Assembly (NCBI GenBank): GCA_963753575.1
Contig: CAVWCR010000001.1
Location: forward strand, 620,001-684,000
DNA: 64,000 nt
Direction: 5' to 3'
Source of the DNA: VAZQ01 sp963753575
GTDB taxonomy: Bacteria > Pseudomonadota > Alphaproteobacteria > Rhizobiales > Xanthobacteraceae
Shown: positions 1 through 8,050 of the stretch, piece by piece
Layout: each line of letters starts with the position of its first letter
Position numbering within the stretch: the first letter of the stretch is position 1
Translations under genes and position numbers: made by a program
Notes under the pieces: generated by a model
What the model was told of the DNA's origin: nothing
Seen by the model: only the letters and a program-made list of their open reading frames with translations
Database searches by the model: none

Positions 1-117
1 GCTGCCGCAGTCAAGCTCGCGCCCGAGAAGCCCGCGCGCGGCTATGCCAAGCTTTACGCAAGAGAGATCCTGGGCGCCGACGAGGGCTGCGACTTCGCAT
101 TTCTCAAGCCGGAATGA
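1..117 (+). CDS. C-terminal end of an IlvD/Edd-type dehydratase (partial)
   Basis: The first 38 codons are open in frame 1 and end in TGA at 115-117, so this is the 3' end of a gene that starts before the window. The last residues (YAREILGADEGCDFAFL) resemble the C-terminus of the IlvD/Edd dehydratase superfamily, such as sugar-acid or dihydroxy-acid dehydratases, which often end in a stretch like QADEGCDFDFL. Those enzymes remove water from hydroxy acids using an Fe-S cluster, but none of the catalytic region is visible here. The family call is inference from about 20 residues. The next gene follows after 32 bases. Confidence 0.5.
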   Translation, partial: AAAVKLAPEKPARGYAKLYAREILGADEGCDFAFLKPE

Positions 118-149
118 TCGAACCGAAAGTCCAAGAGGGGAGAAGCAAC

Positions 150-881
150 GTGAAGGTCGAACCCATCCAGTATTCCGTGTCGGGCCTCGGCTGCCGCGGC
201 GAACTGGTCTACGACGACAGCATAAAGACGCAGCGCCCGCTGCTCCTGGTTGCGCCGAACTGGCTCGGCGTCACCAAGGACGTCGTCGAGCGCACCAAGA
301 CGCTTGCCGGTACGCGTTATGTCGCGTTCGTCGCCGACATGTTCGGCGAAGGCAAGGGGCCGAAGGGCAACGAAAACCCGATGGAGTTCCTCAAGCCCTT
401 GATCGAGGACGCGGCCGAAACGCGCCGGCGCATCGTGGCGGCGTTCGAGGCCATGACCAAGGAGGCGGTTGCGCGCGGCATCGGCGATGCCAAGCGGCGC
501 GCCGGCATCGGTTACTGCTTCGGCGGCAGCAACGTCATCGACCTCGCGCGCGCCGGCGCCGACGTGCAGGCGGTCGTCTCGGTGCACGGCGTGCTGGCGA
601 CGCCGGCGCCGGCCAAGAAGGGCGACATCAAGGCTGCCATCCTGGTGCTGCACGGCGCTGCCGATCCGATCTCGCCCAAGGCGCATCGCGACATGTTCGA
701 GGCCGAGATGGATGCGGCGGGCGCGCGCTGGTATGCGCTGACATTCGGCAACGTCGTGCACGCCTATACCGACGTCGGCGTCAACAATCCGCCGGTGGCG
801 GTCTACAACGAGCCTGCCACCCGCCACGGCTATGCGCTCACGCACGCCTTCATCGAAGATGTGTTCACGGGAAAGATCTAG
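150..881 (+). CDS. Dienelactone hydrolase family protein
   Basis: 243-residue alpha/beta hydrolase, the usual length for this family, whose typical member opens dienelactone rings in chlorocatechol breakdown. The catalytic triad can be placed: Cys123 in GYCFGGSN, Asp172 in LHGAADPIS and His204 in VVHAYT. A Cys rather than Ser nucleophile is typical of dienelactone hydrolases. I chose the GTG start at 150 because an AGAGGGGAG ribosome site lies 7 bases upstream; an in-frame ATG at 114 overlapping the previous stop would add 12 residues. No signal peptide, so cytoplasmic. It lies in the same direction as the dehydratase tail. The substrate cannot be read from the sequence. Confidence 0.85.
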   Translation: MKVEPIQYSVSGLGCRGELVYDDSIKTQRPLLLVAPNWLGVTKDVVERTKTLAGTRYVAFVADMFGEGKGPKGNENPMEFLKPLIEDAAETRRRIVAAFEAMTKEAVARGIGDAKRRAGIGYCFGGSNVIDLARAGADVQAVVSVHGVLATPAPAKKGDIKAAILVLHGAADPISPKAHRDMFEAEMDAAGARWYALTFGNVVHAYTDVGVNNPPVAVYNEPATRHGYALTHAFIEDVFTGKI

Positions 882-936
882 GCAACGTGCCTGACGGTGA
901 CGTTGCCGTGCTCCATTCCCTTGCCCGCGCCGGCGC

Positions 937-1680
937 TCAGCGTTGCGCGCGGGCCTGACTCTTGAGCACCTCCCAGACGCGATCTGCGCCCCTAGCATCG
1001 GATGGCTTGGTTCGGGCGAGCTCGGCTTCGAGCGTCTCAGCCTCGTCGCTCGACAGGAAATTGATCGGACCGCCGATCATCATTGCCTGCAGTTGCATCT
1101 TGGCATTGACCTCGGTTTCGATCGCGCGCGACACGGCAACGCGCAGGCGCGGCGCGACCACGACATTGCCATGACCGCGCATCAGCGCGACGTTGGCGGC
1201 CCCGAGCGTGCGGGCGAGCGCCGCGCCGCGTGCCGCGTTGTTGACGAGCATGTTGTTCTTCGCGCCCGCCGCGTCGCGGATTTCGAACACGGGAACGCCG
1301 GGATGCAGAAAAGAGGCGCGATGATAGGCCGGCTTCAGCTCGGCCTGCGTGATGCTGAATGGAATGACGGTCGGCGAATGGCTGTGCACGATGGCGTTGA
1401 CGTCGTTACGGACCTTGTAGATCTCCGAATGGATGAAGCGCTCGATGTAAAGGCTTTGCGTGCCTTCGCTCACTCGGTTTCCGTCGAGGTCGAGCTCGAC
1501 AATATCGGCTGCGGAGACGATCCCGGGCGCCATGGCGCGCGACATCAGAAAGCGGCCGGAATTTCCCGGGTGCCGGGCGCTGACGTGGCCAAAGCTGTCC
1601 AGCACTCGTTGATGAAACAGGATGTGATTGGCGGTGACCAAGTCCTCGATGAGCGTGGCGATGTCGTCGCTGGGGTTCAT
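937..1680 (-). CDS. Class II aldolase/adducin family protein
   Basis: 247 residues with the class II aldolase fold. The zinc-binding histidines are visible in VHSHSPTV (about residue 99) and in the C-terminal RGHGNVVV. Relatives cleave or decarboxylate sugar phosphates or hydroxy acids, for example L-fuculose-phosphate aldolase. The start is ATG at 1680 with GGAGG 6 bases upstream. It is the last gene of a minus-strand unit behind two Bug receptors, a cyclodeaminase-family enzyme and a dihydroxyphthalate-decarboxylase-like protein. This suggests degradation of an imported organic acid, although the substrate is unknown. Confidence 0.85.
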   Translation of the reverse strand: MNPSDDIATLIEDLVTANHILFHQRVLDSFGHVSARHPGNSGRFLMSRAMAPGIVSAADIVELDLDGNRVSEGTQSLYIERFIHSEIYKVRNDVNAIVHSHSPTVIPFSITQAELKPAYHRASFLHPGVPVFEIRDAAGAKNNMLVNNAARGAALARTLGAANVALMRGHGNVVVAPRLRVAVSRAIETEVNAKMQLQAMMIGGPINFLSSDEAETLEAELARTKPSDARGADRVWEVLKSQARAQR

Positions 1681-1744
1681 GCTGGCCTCCGGCTGCGATT
1701 GGTCTTGGTCGAACGACCGGCGGGCCGGTCGCGTGCGACTGCGC

Positions 1745-2731
1745 TCAAATTCTGTGGCTCCCGCGCCTGCGGCCCTGTGACACGTCGAGGAAAAGCTCGT
1801 TGAATGTGAGCGGCCGCTTGATCAGGCCGAGCTCGAATGAATAGCGCAGCAGCGTTTCGAGCGTCGTCCTATTCTGCGCGGTCATTCCATATTGCCAAGG
1901 GTCGGGACCGAGGATGCGCTCCTGCTCCTCCCAGGCCTCGCGGTACCACGCGAGCGGCGTGATCCTCGGGTTGGCCATCCGTTTCATGGCGAGCGATTTC
2001 GCGGATTGGAAGGCCTCGTAAAGATTGACCGCGGCCCACGGATGGCGCTCCACGACCTCGCGCCGCACGGCAACCAGATGCATGATCGGGAATATCCCCG
2101 TCTTTTTGTAGTACGCCATCTCCTCGCGCTTATGGTCGGGAAACAGCCGCCCGACGTCGGGGTGCCCATCCAGAAATGGCTGGATGAGGTTGGAGTGGAT
2201 GACCGCATCGAGCTCGCCGGCTCCCAGCATGTCTTCGACCGACTGCGAGTCGGGGATGCGCGTGAATTTCAGGCCCGGCGGCGGCACGAACTCCACGTCC
2301 TCGTCGAGCTCCGAAAACCACTCGATTGACTGCTGCGGGACGCCGTATTCGCCCATCAGGATGCCGCGCATCCAGTGTACGCCGCTGACCTGAAACGACT
2401 TGACGCCGACCTTGCGCCCGATGAGATCCTTTGGCTCGTGGATGCCCTTGGTGGTGTTGATGAACACGAAGCCGTGCCGGAACCGCCGATGCAGAAACAC
2501 CGGGATCGCGTCGAGCGGAAGCCCGAGGTCCTTCGCGATCAGGTAGGAGGCGACGGAATATTCCGCGATGTCGAACTCACCCTTGCGCAGGAAGCGCCAG
2601 TTTCGCGCGCTGGCGTCCATGTCGGTGAGGACCGTAAGCTCGATGCCGTCGGGCGTGACATCGCCGTCGATCAGCGAGCGCGTGATCTCGTAGGCGCCGC
2701 AGGCTAGCGTCAGCGGCAGCTTTTTCGCCAT
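1745..2731 (-). CDS. 4,5-dihydroxyphthalate decarboxylase-like / substrate-binding fold protein
   Basis: 328 residues starting MAKKLPLTLACGAYEIT. This N-terminus (LPLTLACG..D/E.T..L.DG.V.P.GI.L) is typical of proteins annotated as 4,5-dihydroxyphthalate decarboxylase, which also resemble ABC-type solute-binding proteins of the NMT1/SsuA class. No signal peptide is present, so a cytoplasmic enzyme is more likely than a transport receptor. True decarboxylase activity is known for few members, so the reaction is not assured. The gene starts 9 bases after the cyclodeaminase-family stop and is probably cotranscribed with it. Together with the LigB-type dioxygenase on the other side of the promoter region, it hints at aromatic acid breakdown. 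Confidence 0.75.
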   Translation of the reverse strand: MAKKLPLTLACGAYEITRSLIDGDVTPDGIELTVLTDMDASARNWRFLRKGEFDIAEYSVASYLIAKDLGLPLDAIPVFLHRRFRHGFVFINTTKGIHEPKDLIGRKVGVKSFQVSGVHWMRGILMGEYGVPQQSIEWFSELDEDVEFVPPPGLKFTRIPDSQSVEDMLGAGELDAVIHSNLIQPFLDGHPDVGRLFPDHKREEMAYYKKTGIFPIMHLVAVRREVVERHPWAAVNLYEAFQSAKSLAMKRMANPRITPLAWYREAWEEQERILGPDPWQYGMTAQNRTTLETLLRYSFELGLIKRPLTFNELFLDVSQGRRRGSHRI

Positions 2732-2740
2732 GCTTGCTCG

Positions 2741-3844
2741 TCAGGGAATCTCGAGCTCGGTGAACCAGTCGGTCGGCAGTTCGTGGCCGCGGCCCTGCTC
2801 CTTGGCCCGCTTGTAGATGATGGAGCCGACGGCGGCGAACTGGTAACCGAGCCCAAGCGGATTCAAGAAGCAGGTGACTTGATCGTCCGACGTGCGACCG
2901 CGCGGCGCCGTTTTCACATTGCGGCCGTGCTGGCGCTCCAGCAGCAATTCCGGGAGGGAGGCCAGTCCCTTCCAGCCGACCTCCTTGGCGAGGTCTTGCA
3001 GCTCGCCACCCGGCTCCTCGGGCACGCGCAGGCCGTGGCTGGTGATGAACACCGGGTCGCAATCCTCCATCAGGGTTGCCGCGATGTCCGCCTTCCGCAC
3101 CACATCCGGACTGAATTCTCCCGGCTTGATCGTGCTCAGGTGCATGCCCTTTTCGATCCACTCCGGCTCGAATACCGGCACGATGGCATTGGTCGCGGCC
3201 AGCACGATATCGGCTCCCTTGACCGCCGCTTCGGCGGTGTCGAAGACCTTGATCTCCTGCCCAACGATCGGCGACATCTCTTTTGCAAAGGCCTCGCGCA
3301 TCTCCTTGCGGGTCGAGTAGCAGCGGATTTCCTTGATGTTGCGCACGCATACGATGGCGCGGACTTGGCTGCGGGCCTGCCAGCCGGAACCGAGGATGGT
3401 GACGACTTCGGCATTGTCGCGCGCCAAACATTTGGCCCCGAGCGCAGAGGTTGCCGCGACCCGCATCGGCTGGATCATGCCGTCGGGAAAGATGGCGAGC
3501 GGCTCGCCGGTCTTGGTGGAGAACAGCAAGACGAGTCCGGTATAGCGCTTGTTGGGCGCCGCCGGCACCTTGACGCGTCGCAGGAAGCCGTTGATCTCCG
3601 GAAAGGTGAGAATATCCGAATTGATGCGGATGGCGCCGACGCCGAGCTTGGGGATGACGCCGTCCATTGATTTGAGCGCATACATGCCGCCGCTCTCGTG
3701 ATTGCTGGGCGTGCAGATGTCGCTGCGCCTGCGGAAGGCGCCGCGGCCTTCCGCCAGTTCGATGAAGGCGTCCTCAAGCGAATCGACGCAATCCCGCATC
3801 GAAACGATCTCGGCAATTTCCTTATTCGACAGAACGAGGGTCAT
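2741..3844 (-). CDS. Ornithine cyclodeaminase/mu-crystallin family protein (copy 1)
   Basis: 367 residues of the NAD(P)-dependent OCD/mu-crystallin family. Members deaminate and cyclise ornithine, reduce ketimines or act as alanine dehydrogenases. The nucleotide-binding turn is ILGSGWQARSQ near residue 150, and the substrate loop YALKSMDGVIPKLGVGAIR is intact. It is a clear paralogue of the protein at 6913-7995: both begin MTLVLSN and share long identical stretches. The two lie in divergent transcription units either side of a GntR regulator. The start is ATG at 3844, 31 bases behind the upstream Bug gene. Which imine or amino acid it acts on is not visible. Confidence 0.88.
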   Translation of the reverse strand: MTLVLSNKEIAEIVSMRDCVDSLEDAFIELAEGRGAFRRRSDICTPSNHESGGMYALKSMDGVIPKLGVGAIRINSDILTFPEINGFLRRVKVPAAPNKRYTGLVLLFSTKTGEPLAIFPDGMIQPMRVAATSALGAKCLARDNAEVVTILGSGWQARSQVRAIVCVRNIKEIRCYSTRKEMREAFAKEMSPIVGQEIKVFDTAEAAVKGADIVLAATNAIVPVFEPEWIEKGMHLSTIKPGEFSPDVVRKADIAATLMEDCDPVFITSHGLRVPEEPGGELQDLAKEVGWKGLASLPELLLERQHGRNVKTAPRGRTSDDQVTCFLNPLGLGYQFAAVGSIIYKRAKEQGRGHELPTDWFTELEIP

Positions 3845-3875
3845 TCTCTGGTACTCCCGAGGCGCAGCCGCGAAT

Positions 3876-4892
3876 TTATTGATTGAGTAACGGTGGGATC
3901 TTGCTCAGCACGCTCTTGGGCATCCGCATCGTGTCGCGCACGATGGCATCCATGTCTTCGCCGGTCCCGACGTCGAGCGTGATGTTGCGCTTCTTGCAGG
4001 CGGCGAGGAAGTCCGGATCCTTCAGCATGTCCTGAAAGGCCTTGCGCAGCGCGGCAAGGCGATCGGCCGGGATGTCCGGCGTGCCGATGACCGAACGACC
4101 AATCTCGGCCGTGCTGGCGATCGCTCGCAGCACAGCCTTGCCTTCATCGGTCAGGCCGAGCTCGGGTAGCGCCGGCACGTTGGGCAACAGCCGATTCCGC
4201 TTGAGCGCCGCCTGGTAGATGATCGTTGCGCCGCCCGTCAGCCACTCGGGATGGCGCGATTGCATGTTCGGGATGCCGACGGCGCCGGCGACCTCGACCT
4301 CGCCTCGCTCGACCGCCAGCAGCACATCGGCTGCGCCCTGATAGCCCTTGACCAGCTTGAACTTCGCTCCCGCGAAGGCATTGAGCGAGGCCGGCAGCAG
4401 GACCGCGGTCGACGCGCCGCCGGTGGTTCCGACGGTGAACTGCTTGCGTCGAACGTCGTCGAACGACTTGATGCCGGTTTTGAGCAGCGCCACGCCGGTA
4501 TCGATATTGCTGGTCAGGCGTCCGATGTAGGGCAGCTTGGTGGCATCGAGACTTGGTTTTTCCGATGTGGCGGTGTCGAGCGCGAGCGTCTGAGAGACGC
4601 TGCCGAGATAGGTCCCGTCCTTCGCCGCGGCGGAAAACAGATATTGGGCCGCCTTGAAGCTGCCGGCGCCGGGCATGTTTTGCGGGATCACAAGGGGATT
4701 GCCTGGAATGTGTCTGCCCAGGAACTCGGCGGCGATGCGGCCGTAGAGATCGTAGCCGCCGCCCGCGCCGTAGCCGATGATCATATGAATGGTCTTGCCA
4801 TGGTAGAAATCAGCGACTGTGTCGGCATGCGCCGCGGGAGTCGACATTGAGAACGTCAACGACGCGACGCCAGTCATGATGATGCGCAGCAT
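3876..4892 (-). CDS. Bug-family tripartite tricarboxylate transporter substrate-binding protein
   Basis: 338-residue periplasmic receptor. The signal peptide starts MLRIIMTGVASLTFSM and probably ends at AHA, followed by the Bug signature (GKTIHMIIGYGAGGGYDLYGR). Bug proteins capture organic acids and normally deliver them to TctA/TctB membrane subunits. No tctAB gene is in this window, so the partner must be elsewhere or absent. I used the ATG at 4892, which has GGGGAGAG upstream and gives a proper signal peptide; the open frame runs 34 codons further. It is the second gene of the minus-strand unit. Confidence 0.87.
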   Translation of the reverse strand: MLRIIMTGVASLTFSMSTPAAHADTVADFYHGKTIHMIIGYGAGGGYDLYGRIAAEFLGRHIPGNPLVIPQNMPGAGSFKAAQYLFSAAAKDGTYLGSVSQTLALDTATSEKPSLDATKLPYIGRLTSNIDTGVALLKTGIKSFDDVRRKQFTVGTTGGASTAVLLPASLNAFAGAKFKLVKGYQGAADVLLAVERGEVEVAGAVGIPNMQSRHPEWLTGGATIIYQAALKRNRLLPNVPALPELGLTDEGKAVLRAIASTAEIGRSVIGTPDIPADRLAALRKAFQDMLKDPDFLAACKKRNITLDVGTGEDMDAIVRDTMRMPKSVLSKIPPLLNQ

Positions 4893-5010
4893 GTTTTCTC
4901 TCCCCATCACGCCTCTTGCGCCAAGGCCGGCACAACGGTCGGATCGCCCGGCCTGATTTGTCGTTCTGCGGCATGATTTGAGCACAGGCCGCAAAGAATT
5001 GCATCAACTC

Positions 5011-5982
5011 CTACTTCGACCGCACGCCGGCCTCCCGCAACAGCGGCTCCCATGCGCGCTGATCGGACTGTACGAAGGTCGTGAACTCGGCAAGCTCCAT
5101 CGTCGCGGGCGCGAGGCCGAGCTTGAGCACGTGTTGTTGTTGGAATTGGCGGTCGGCCGCGATGGCGGTGAATTCTCGATGCAGCCGCGCAATCGTATCC
5201 GCCGGCGTGCCGGCGGGCGCGAACAGGCCTGCCCATGACTTTGCCGGCAGGCTTGGCAGGCCGGCCTCGCGAAAAGTCGGAACATCGGGCAGAGCCGGAT
5301 TGCGCTTCTCGCCGGCGGTGAGCAGGACCTTCAGATCTCCGCTCGCGACCCGGCCCATGACATTGCCGGGCGGGGTGAACGCCAAGTGTATATCGCCCGC
5401 GGCTATCGCAGCCTGCACCTGGGGCGAGCCGTTGAATGGCACATGCTTCCAGTCGCTGCCGGAATTTTTGCGCAGCCATTCGACCACGACATGCGCTGCG
5501 GAGCCGACGCCGACCGAACCGTAGTTCAATGTGTTCGGGTGATCCTTCGCGTAGCGGACCAGCTCCGCATAGCTCGACACCGGCACGCGCCGGCTGACCA
5601 CCAGCACCTGCTCGAGATAGCTCAACAGCGCAATGGGCGCGAGGTCCTTCACCGGATCGTAGTTGAGCTTGGAATTGAGCAGCGGATTAAGGAACAGATT
5701 GTGCGTGAACAGGCAGATGGTCTGGCCGTCGGGCGCCGCGGATTTGCAGGCCATGGCGGCGATGCCCATGTTGGCGCCCACGCGGTTCTCCACCACGACG
5801 GTGCGGCCGGTGCGCTGCTCGAAACGGCTGCCAACCGCTCTGGCCAGCAGGTCGAATGTCGAGCCCGCCGCGAGCGGCGCGATGATCCGCACGGGTCGGT
5901 CCTGAGCGGGCGCGCCCGACGGCCCGAACATGAGGCATGCCGCGATCGCAAGGCTCAACGCCCGTGCGGCAGGCTTGCGCAT
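5011..5982 (-). CDS. Bug-family tripartite tricarboxylate transporter substrate-binding protein
   Basis: 323-residue secreted receptor with signal peptide MRKPAARALSLAIAACLMF ending near APAQ. Bug motifs follow: RIIAPLAAGSTFDLLAR, NYGSVGVGSAAH and PDVPTFREAGLP. The start ATG at 5982 has AGGGAGG at good distance. This is the first gene of the minus-strand unit, so its promoter should lie in 5983-6135, where a 12-bp palindrome sits 51 bases in front of the start. It is only loosely similar to the neighbouring Bug protein, so the two may bind different ligands. No membrane transport subunit is adjacent. Confidence 0.87.
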   Translation of the reverse strand: MRKPAARALSLAIAACLMFGPSGAPAQDRPVRIIAPLAAGSTFDLLARAVGSRFEQRTGRTVVVENRVGANMGIAAMACKSAAPDGQTICLFTHNLFLNPLLNSKLNYDPVKDLAPIALLSYLEQVLVVSRRVPVSSYAELVRYAKDHPNTLNYGSVGVGSAAHVVVEWLRKNSGSDWKHVPFNGSPQVQAAIAAGDIHLAFTPPGNVMGRVASGDLKVLLTAGEKRNPALPDVPTFREAGLPSLPAKSWAGLFAPAGTPADTIARLHREFTAIAADRQFQQQHVLKLGLAPATMELAEFTTFVQSDQRAWEPLLREAGVRSK

Positions 5983-6033
5983 TCCCGCCTCCCTTATTTT
6001 TGCGGCCACTCCGCTATGGCATCCTAGGCACAA

Positions 6034-6045
6034 GTCCTATAGGAC
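6034..6045. promoter_or_regulatory. Perfect 12-bp palindrome, candidate GntR operator
   Basis: GTCCTATAGGAC is a perfect inverted repeat in the 153-base gap between the divergent Bug gene (start 5982) and gntR gene (start 6136). HutC-subfamily GntR proteins usually bind short palindromes with a central TATA or similar, and the regulator next door has that architecture. Autoregulation together with control of the Bug unit is the simplest reading. This is inference from position and symmetry. Confidence 0.5.
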
Positions 6046-6107
6046 AAAAGTACATATTACTATCATAACTTCGATCGCGCATGCTAGAAGCACGGATCGA
6101 AGCGACC

Positions 6108-6135
6108 ACGGGGACTTCAGAACGGGGACTTCAGA
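6108..6135 (+). repeat. 14-bp perfect tandem duplication abutting the gntR start codon
   Basis: The sequence ACGGGGACTTCAGA occurs twice in a row, at 6108-6121 and 6122-6135, and the second copy ends directly before the ATG. The unit carries the only purine-rich ribosome-site-like string (GGGGAC), so the duplication doubles it. Confidence 0.85.
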
Positions 6136-6885
6136 ATGGAGACGCTGAAGTCGGTGCCGGACATCAATCTGCACCGCGACGCAACGCCGATTTACCTGCA
6201 GCTGGCGGGGCTTTTCCGCCGGCGCATCGAAACCGGCGAATGGCCGGTTGGCAGCCAGATCCCGACGCTTGACGCGCTGGCGCTCGAGTTCGGGGTCGCG
6301 CGTGCGACAATTCGCCAGACCACGGGCTTGCTCCGGCAGGAGGGGTTGTTGGCGCGCTATCGCGGGCGCGGCACAATCGTGTTGCGGACGCCCCAGCGCG
6401 AGTTCTGGTACGATGTCGGCTGCGACTGGGAAACGATGCTCGAAGCCTATCGCGACGAAGGCTTCACCACGCAGCTTCTGGATGCGCCTCCCGACGCTCC
6501 GCCGCCCCCTGACTATGCGGGAGACATGAAGCCGGGTGACTACGTCTATATCCGGCGGCTCAATGCGGTTCGGGGAAAGCCCGCGGCGGTGGATGCGGCG
6601 TGGCTGCACAACGACATTCGGGCGCGCATCGACGCACGCGCGATGCGGAAGTTCCCCACCTTGGTGTTGCTGCACGAGATGCCCAAGCTCGTGATCGATC
6701 GCGTGCTGCAGACGATCACGATTGCCAGCGCCGACGTCGAGATCAGTGCGCTGCTCGATATTCCGCTGAATTCACCGCTCGCGGTCATTCACCGCACGCT
6801 TTACGGGAAGGACGACACGCTGCTGTGCCTCTATCAGAGTATCAATCGAGGCGATGCATTCCGGTTGAAAATGCGTCTGCGCTAG
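6136..6885 (+). CDS. GntR family transcriptional regulator (HutC/UTRA type)
   Basis: 249 residues. The N-terminal winged helix-turn-helix (about residues 14-80: PIYLQLAGLFRRRI, PTLDALALEFGVARATIRQ, LLARYRGRGT) is classic GntR. The longer C-terminal half fits the UTRA ligand domain of the HutC subfamily, which senses small carboxylates or similar effectors. It is divergent from the Bug-led unit and first gene of the unit with the cyclodeaminase paralogue, dioxygenase and phosphotriesterase-family gene, so it probably controls both. The ATG at 6136 follows a 14-bp tandem repeat. The effector is unknown. Confidence 0.88.
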   Translation: METLKSVPDINLHRDATPIYLQLAGLFRRRIETGEWPVGSQIPTLDALALEFGVARATIRQTTGLLRQEGLLARYRGRGTIVLRTPQREFWYDVGCDWETMLEAYRDEGFTTQLLDAPPDAPPPPDYAGDMKPGDYVYIRRLNAVRGKPAAVDAAWLHNDIRARIDARAMRKFPTLVLLHEMPKLVIDRVLQTITIASADVEISALLDIPLNSPLAVIHRTLYGKDDTLLCLYQSINRGDAFRLKMRLR

Positions 6886-6912
6886 CAGAACGACAACGAG
6901 AGTATCGAGATC

Positions 6913-7995
6913 ATGACCCTTGTCCTGTCGAATGAAGAGATCGAAGAGCTTCTTGACATGAAGGAGCTCGTCCCTGCGATCGAGGAAGCTTATGTCGAGC
7001 TGATCGAAGGACGCGGCGCCAATCGCCTGCGCTCCGACATCGTCACGCCGACCACCCAGTGTGAGGACGGTCTCTACGCCCTCAAGTCGATGGACGGCGT
7101 GATTCCGAAATTCGGCGTGGGCGCCATTCGCATCAACTCCGATATTCTGACCTTTCCGGAGTCGGGCGGATTGATGCGACGCGTGAAAAAACCGGCCGCG
7201 CCCGGGAACCGTTACGTGGGCCTGGTGCTGTTGTTCAGCACGCACGACGGCGCCCCGCTTCTGATCTGTCCGGACGGCGTCATGCAGCGCATGCGCGTCG
7301 GCGCGACCAGTGCGGTTGCCGCCAAGTACATGGCGAAAAAGGGCAGCCGGACCGCCACCATCATCGGGTCGGGGTGGCAGGCCGGTTCCCAGTTGCTCGG
7401 GCTCAATGCGGTCTTCGATCTCAAGGACATCCGGGTCTTCAGTCCGCGCCAGGAGAGCCGCGAGACCTTTGCGAAAGAAATGAGTGCGGCGATCGGCAAG
7501 GAGGTACGTCCCTGCGCGACCGGGGAGGAGGCCTGCAAGAATTCGGATATCGTGGCGTGCGCGACCAATGCGGTTCAGCCGGTGTTTTTCAAGGAATGGC
7601 TCGAGCCGGGCATGCATCTCGGCGCCATCAGGCCGGCCGCCACGGAAATCGAGCAGCCGGCCTGGGACATGATCGATCTGTTTGCCGTGCTCGACCATGA
7701 GGATTCGCCGACCATGATCTACAGCCACGGCGTGCGCGTCGGTGAGGATATTTCGGGCCAGGGAATGGGCATGGCGCACGACGAGTTCCATGCCTCGCTG
7801 CCGTCGTTGCCGGCGATCATGACCGGACGTCACCCGGGCCGCACCAGCGATACGATGATCACCTGCTTTCTCAACAATCTCGGGATGGGCTACCAGTTCG
7901 CGGCCGCCGGACACATCGTCTACCAGAAGGCACGCAAGTCCAATCGCGGACGCGAGCTTCCGACCGAGTGGTTCACCGAGACGGTGCATCCCTGA
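6913..7995 (+). CDS. Ornithine cyclodeaminase/mu-crystallin family protein (copy 2)
   Basis: 360 residues, same family as the minus-strand protein at 2741-3844. Shared blocks include MTLVLSN, YALKSMDGVIPK, GVGAIRINSDILTFPE and TCFLN. The nucleotide-binding turn is IIGSGWQAGSQ. It starts 27 bases behind gntR and is probably cotranscribed. The duplicate may have arisen by copying within the locus and then diverged. The insert near the C-terminus (GEDISGQGMGMAHDEF) differs from copy 1, which suggests a different substrate or partner. The reaction (cyclodeamination or ketimine reduction) is not determined. Confidence 0.87.
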   Translation: MTLVLSNEEIEELLDMKELVPAIEEAYVELIEGRGANRLRSDIVTPTTQCEDGLYALKSMDGVIPKFGVGAIRINSDILTFPESGGLMRRVKKPAAPGNRYVGLVLLFSTHDGAPLLICPDGVMQRMRVGATSAVAAKYMAKKGSRTATIIGSGWQAGSQLLGLNAVFDLKDIRVFSPRQESRETFAKEMSAAIGKEVRPCATGEEACKNSDIVACATNAVQPVFFKEWLEPGMHLGAIRPAATEIEQPAWDMIDLFAVLDHEDSPTMIYSHGVRVGEDISGQGMGMAHDEFHASLPSLPAIMTGRHPGRTSDTMITCFLNNLGMGYQFAAAGHIVYQKARKSNRGRELPTEWFTETVHP

Positions 7996-8050
7996 TCAGG
8001 GCAACATGTCTTGCAATTTTCTTGCAATTTGAACGAACGGGGAGAATCGC

